A DNA stretch of 33,534 nt, from contig REED01000100.1 of assembly GCA_007695225.1 (NCBI GenBank), positions 1 through 33,534 on the forward strand, written 5' to 3'. How positions within the stretch are numbered: the stretch's first letter is position 1; every line of letters starts with the position of its first letter. The notes under the pieces are model-generated. The model saw only the letters and a list, made by a program, of their open reading frames with translations. It was not told the origin of the DNA and made no database searches. This DNA is from Gemmatimonadales bacterium (GTDB lineage Bacteria; Gemmatimonadota; Gemmatimonadetes; Longimicrobiales; Gaopeijiaceae). This document shows, one piece after another, positions 32,735 through 33,534 of the stretch. The translations under genes and the position numbers were made by a program.

Positions 32735-33238
32735 TCAGCTCTGTACGGCCCTCGCCTTGAGCTCCGCCAGCGCAGTCCGCACCTCCTCCAGGTCCGGGAG
32801 ACGGGAAGCGTCCTCGGAGATCCAGACGTAGCGGATGATCCCCGCCCCATCCACCAGGAAGACCGACCGGTTCGCCACCCCCTCCATCCCGTAGAAGTTG
32901 TCGTTCCGGACTCCGAACGCCGTGCACGCCTCCCGGTTGAAGTCGGAGAGAAGCGGGAACTCGGCGTCGCAAACCTGGGCGAACCGGGCCAGTGCAAATG
33001 GGGAATCCACCGAGATCCCCAGAACACGCACACCCGCCTCGTCCCACCCTTTCCACGCCTCTGCAAGAGCGCAGAGTTCCTCGGTGCAGACCGAGGAGAA
33101 GGCCAGCGGGAAGAAGAAGAGGATCACCGGCCCCGATCTGATCTCGTGGGAGAGACGGACGGGATCCTCACCGGGTCGGTGGACAAGGGAAAAGTCGGGG
33201 GCGAGATCCCCGGGGGAGAGGGCCTTTGAGGGCGCCAT
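32735..33238 (-). CDS. peroxiredoxin (AhpE/AhpC-TSA type)
   Basis: 167 residues, thioredoxin fold. The peroxidatic site is FPLAFSSVCTEELC, with Cys51 in the PxxxS/TxxC context; Cys56 lies five residues on, the spacing of a possible intra-chain resolving cysteine in PrxQ/AhpE-like enzymes. Other landmarks: APDFSL (13-18), VLGISVDSPFALARFAQ, and GVANRSVFLVDGAG near the end. It reduces H2O2 or organic hydroperoxides using a thiol donor. No signal peptide, so cytosolic. ATG 33238 lies just left of a 67-base spacer before the mobile-element-like end. The donor protein is not encoded nearby. Confidence 0.92.
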   Translation of the reverse strand: MAPSKALSPGDLAPDFSLVHRPGEDPVRLSHEIRSGPVILFFFPLAFSSVCTEELCALAEAWKGWDEAGVRVLGISVDSPFALARFAQVCDAEFPLLSDFNREACTAFGVRNDNFYGMEGVANRSVFLVDGAGIIRYVWISEDASRLPDLEEVRTALAELKARAVQS

Positions 33239-33305
33239 GGAGGGTCTCCAGAACAGGCATGGGCGGGCGCCGTCCCCCGCCAGGGGGCGAGGTCCGGATG
33301 ACTAA

Positions 33306-33534
33306 AAGGCCGTTGAAGAAGTAGGGGGACCACCGTTGGGAGCGCCAGGGGCCCGCTACGTAGGCGGCCCGTCGAAGACATAGCGGTAGCTACGTCGAGG
33401 CGGGCCAACGACCGAGGCGGGCCCCTGCCGCCCCAACCCGAAGGGGGAAGGGGGGTTGCGGCCCTGGATCTTCGTTGGCCCGCTTCACCGATGCTACCGC
33501 ATCGCTTTCAGCGACCCGCCTTGACCAGGACGCG
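33306..33534. mobile_element. palindrome-rich non-coding end of a possible insertion element, cut by window
   Basis: The region begins with AAGGCCGTTGAAGAAG, similar to IS-type ends. A 21-22-base inverted repeat follows: 33335-33356 (GTTGGGAGCGCCAGGGGCCC...) and 33417-33437 (GCGGGCCCCTGCCGCCCCAAC). A 29-base inverted repeat lies at 33383-33411 and 33472-33500, whose outer bases (GCGGTAGC and GCGGGCCAACGA) match exactly. No coding frame is supported here. A transposase would be expected beyond base 33534. A REP/BIME-like palindromic repeat is the alternative. Confidence 0.5.

Overview
The window is a strongly GC-rich, gene-dense bacterial chromosome segment with 29 protein genes and one edge-truncated tRNA gene. 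I infer Gemmatimonadota or a close relative. The grounds are the GC-rich codon use, the exported DUF5117-type zinc metalloprotease, the exported bifunctional-nuclease/PDZ protein, the DUF4097 protein next to an ECF sigma/anti-sigma pair, and a SufCBD-Rieske-SufSU operon. This is family-content inference, not a marker-gene placement. Genes are mostly housekeeping or envelope genes; there is no phage, CRISPR array or obvious defence island.

Layout. 1-52: 5' part of tRNA-Glu(CTC), minus strand. 142-2424: exported lipase-like hydrolase and class III aminotransferase, both minus. 2653-5059: a degenerate NtrC-type AAA+/Fis regulator, then a Cys/Met-metabolism PLP enzyme. 5280-7693: ECF sigma factor, zinc-finger anti-sigma factor and exported DUF4097 protein. 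7743-10510 (minus): Ca2+/Na+ antiporter overlapping the end of polX. 10883-13375: exported zinc metalloprotease. 13500-16496 (minus): exported BFN-PDZ protein and ligA. 16727-20899: tightly coupled run of class V PLP enzyme, ECF sigma, two-TM putative anti-sigma, YbjQ-family protein and DacB-type carboxypeptidase. 20916-21869 (minus): patatin-like hydrolase. 22088-28556: sufC-sufB-sufD-Rieske-sufS-sufU-ogt. 28584-31181 (minus): zinc alcohol dehydrogenase and Eis-like acetyltransferase. 31365-32639: FadI-type thiolase. 32735-33238 (minus): peroxiredoxin. 33306-33534: non-coding, palindrome-rich sequence that looks like the end of an insertion element continuing past the window.

How they work together. 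The suf operon is a complete minimal SUF machine: desulfurase SufS, sulfur acceptor SufU, and the SufBCD scaffold/ATPase with a Rieske ferredoxin. A Fur-box-like palindrome lies in an AT-rich patch just upstream, suggesting iron or oxidative control. Two separate ECF sigma/anti-sigma modules sit next to envelope genes, suggesting two envelope-sensing circuits. The degenerate NtrC-type regulator lies between two amino-acid PLP enzymes and could be a TyrR-like sigma70 regulator.

The most unusual signal is not a gene. Short tandem duplications (10-26 bp units) recur at or just after stop codons: the AAA+ regulator, the Cys/Met enzyme, the DUF4097/antiporter junction, the Rieske protein, SufU, and the ogt/alcohol-dehydrogenase junction. 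A 15-bp array also encodes an Arg-centred pentapeptide repeat ahead of the signal peptide of the DUF4097 protein.
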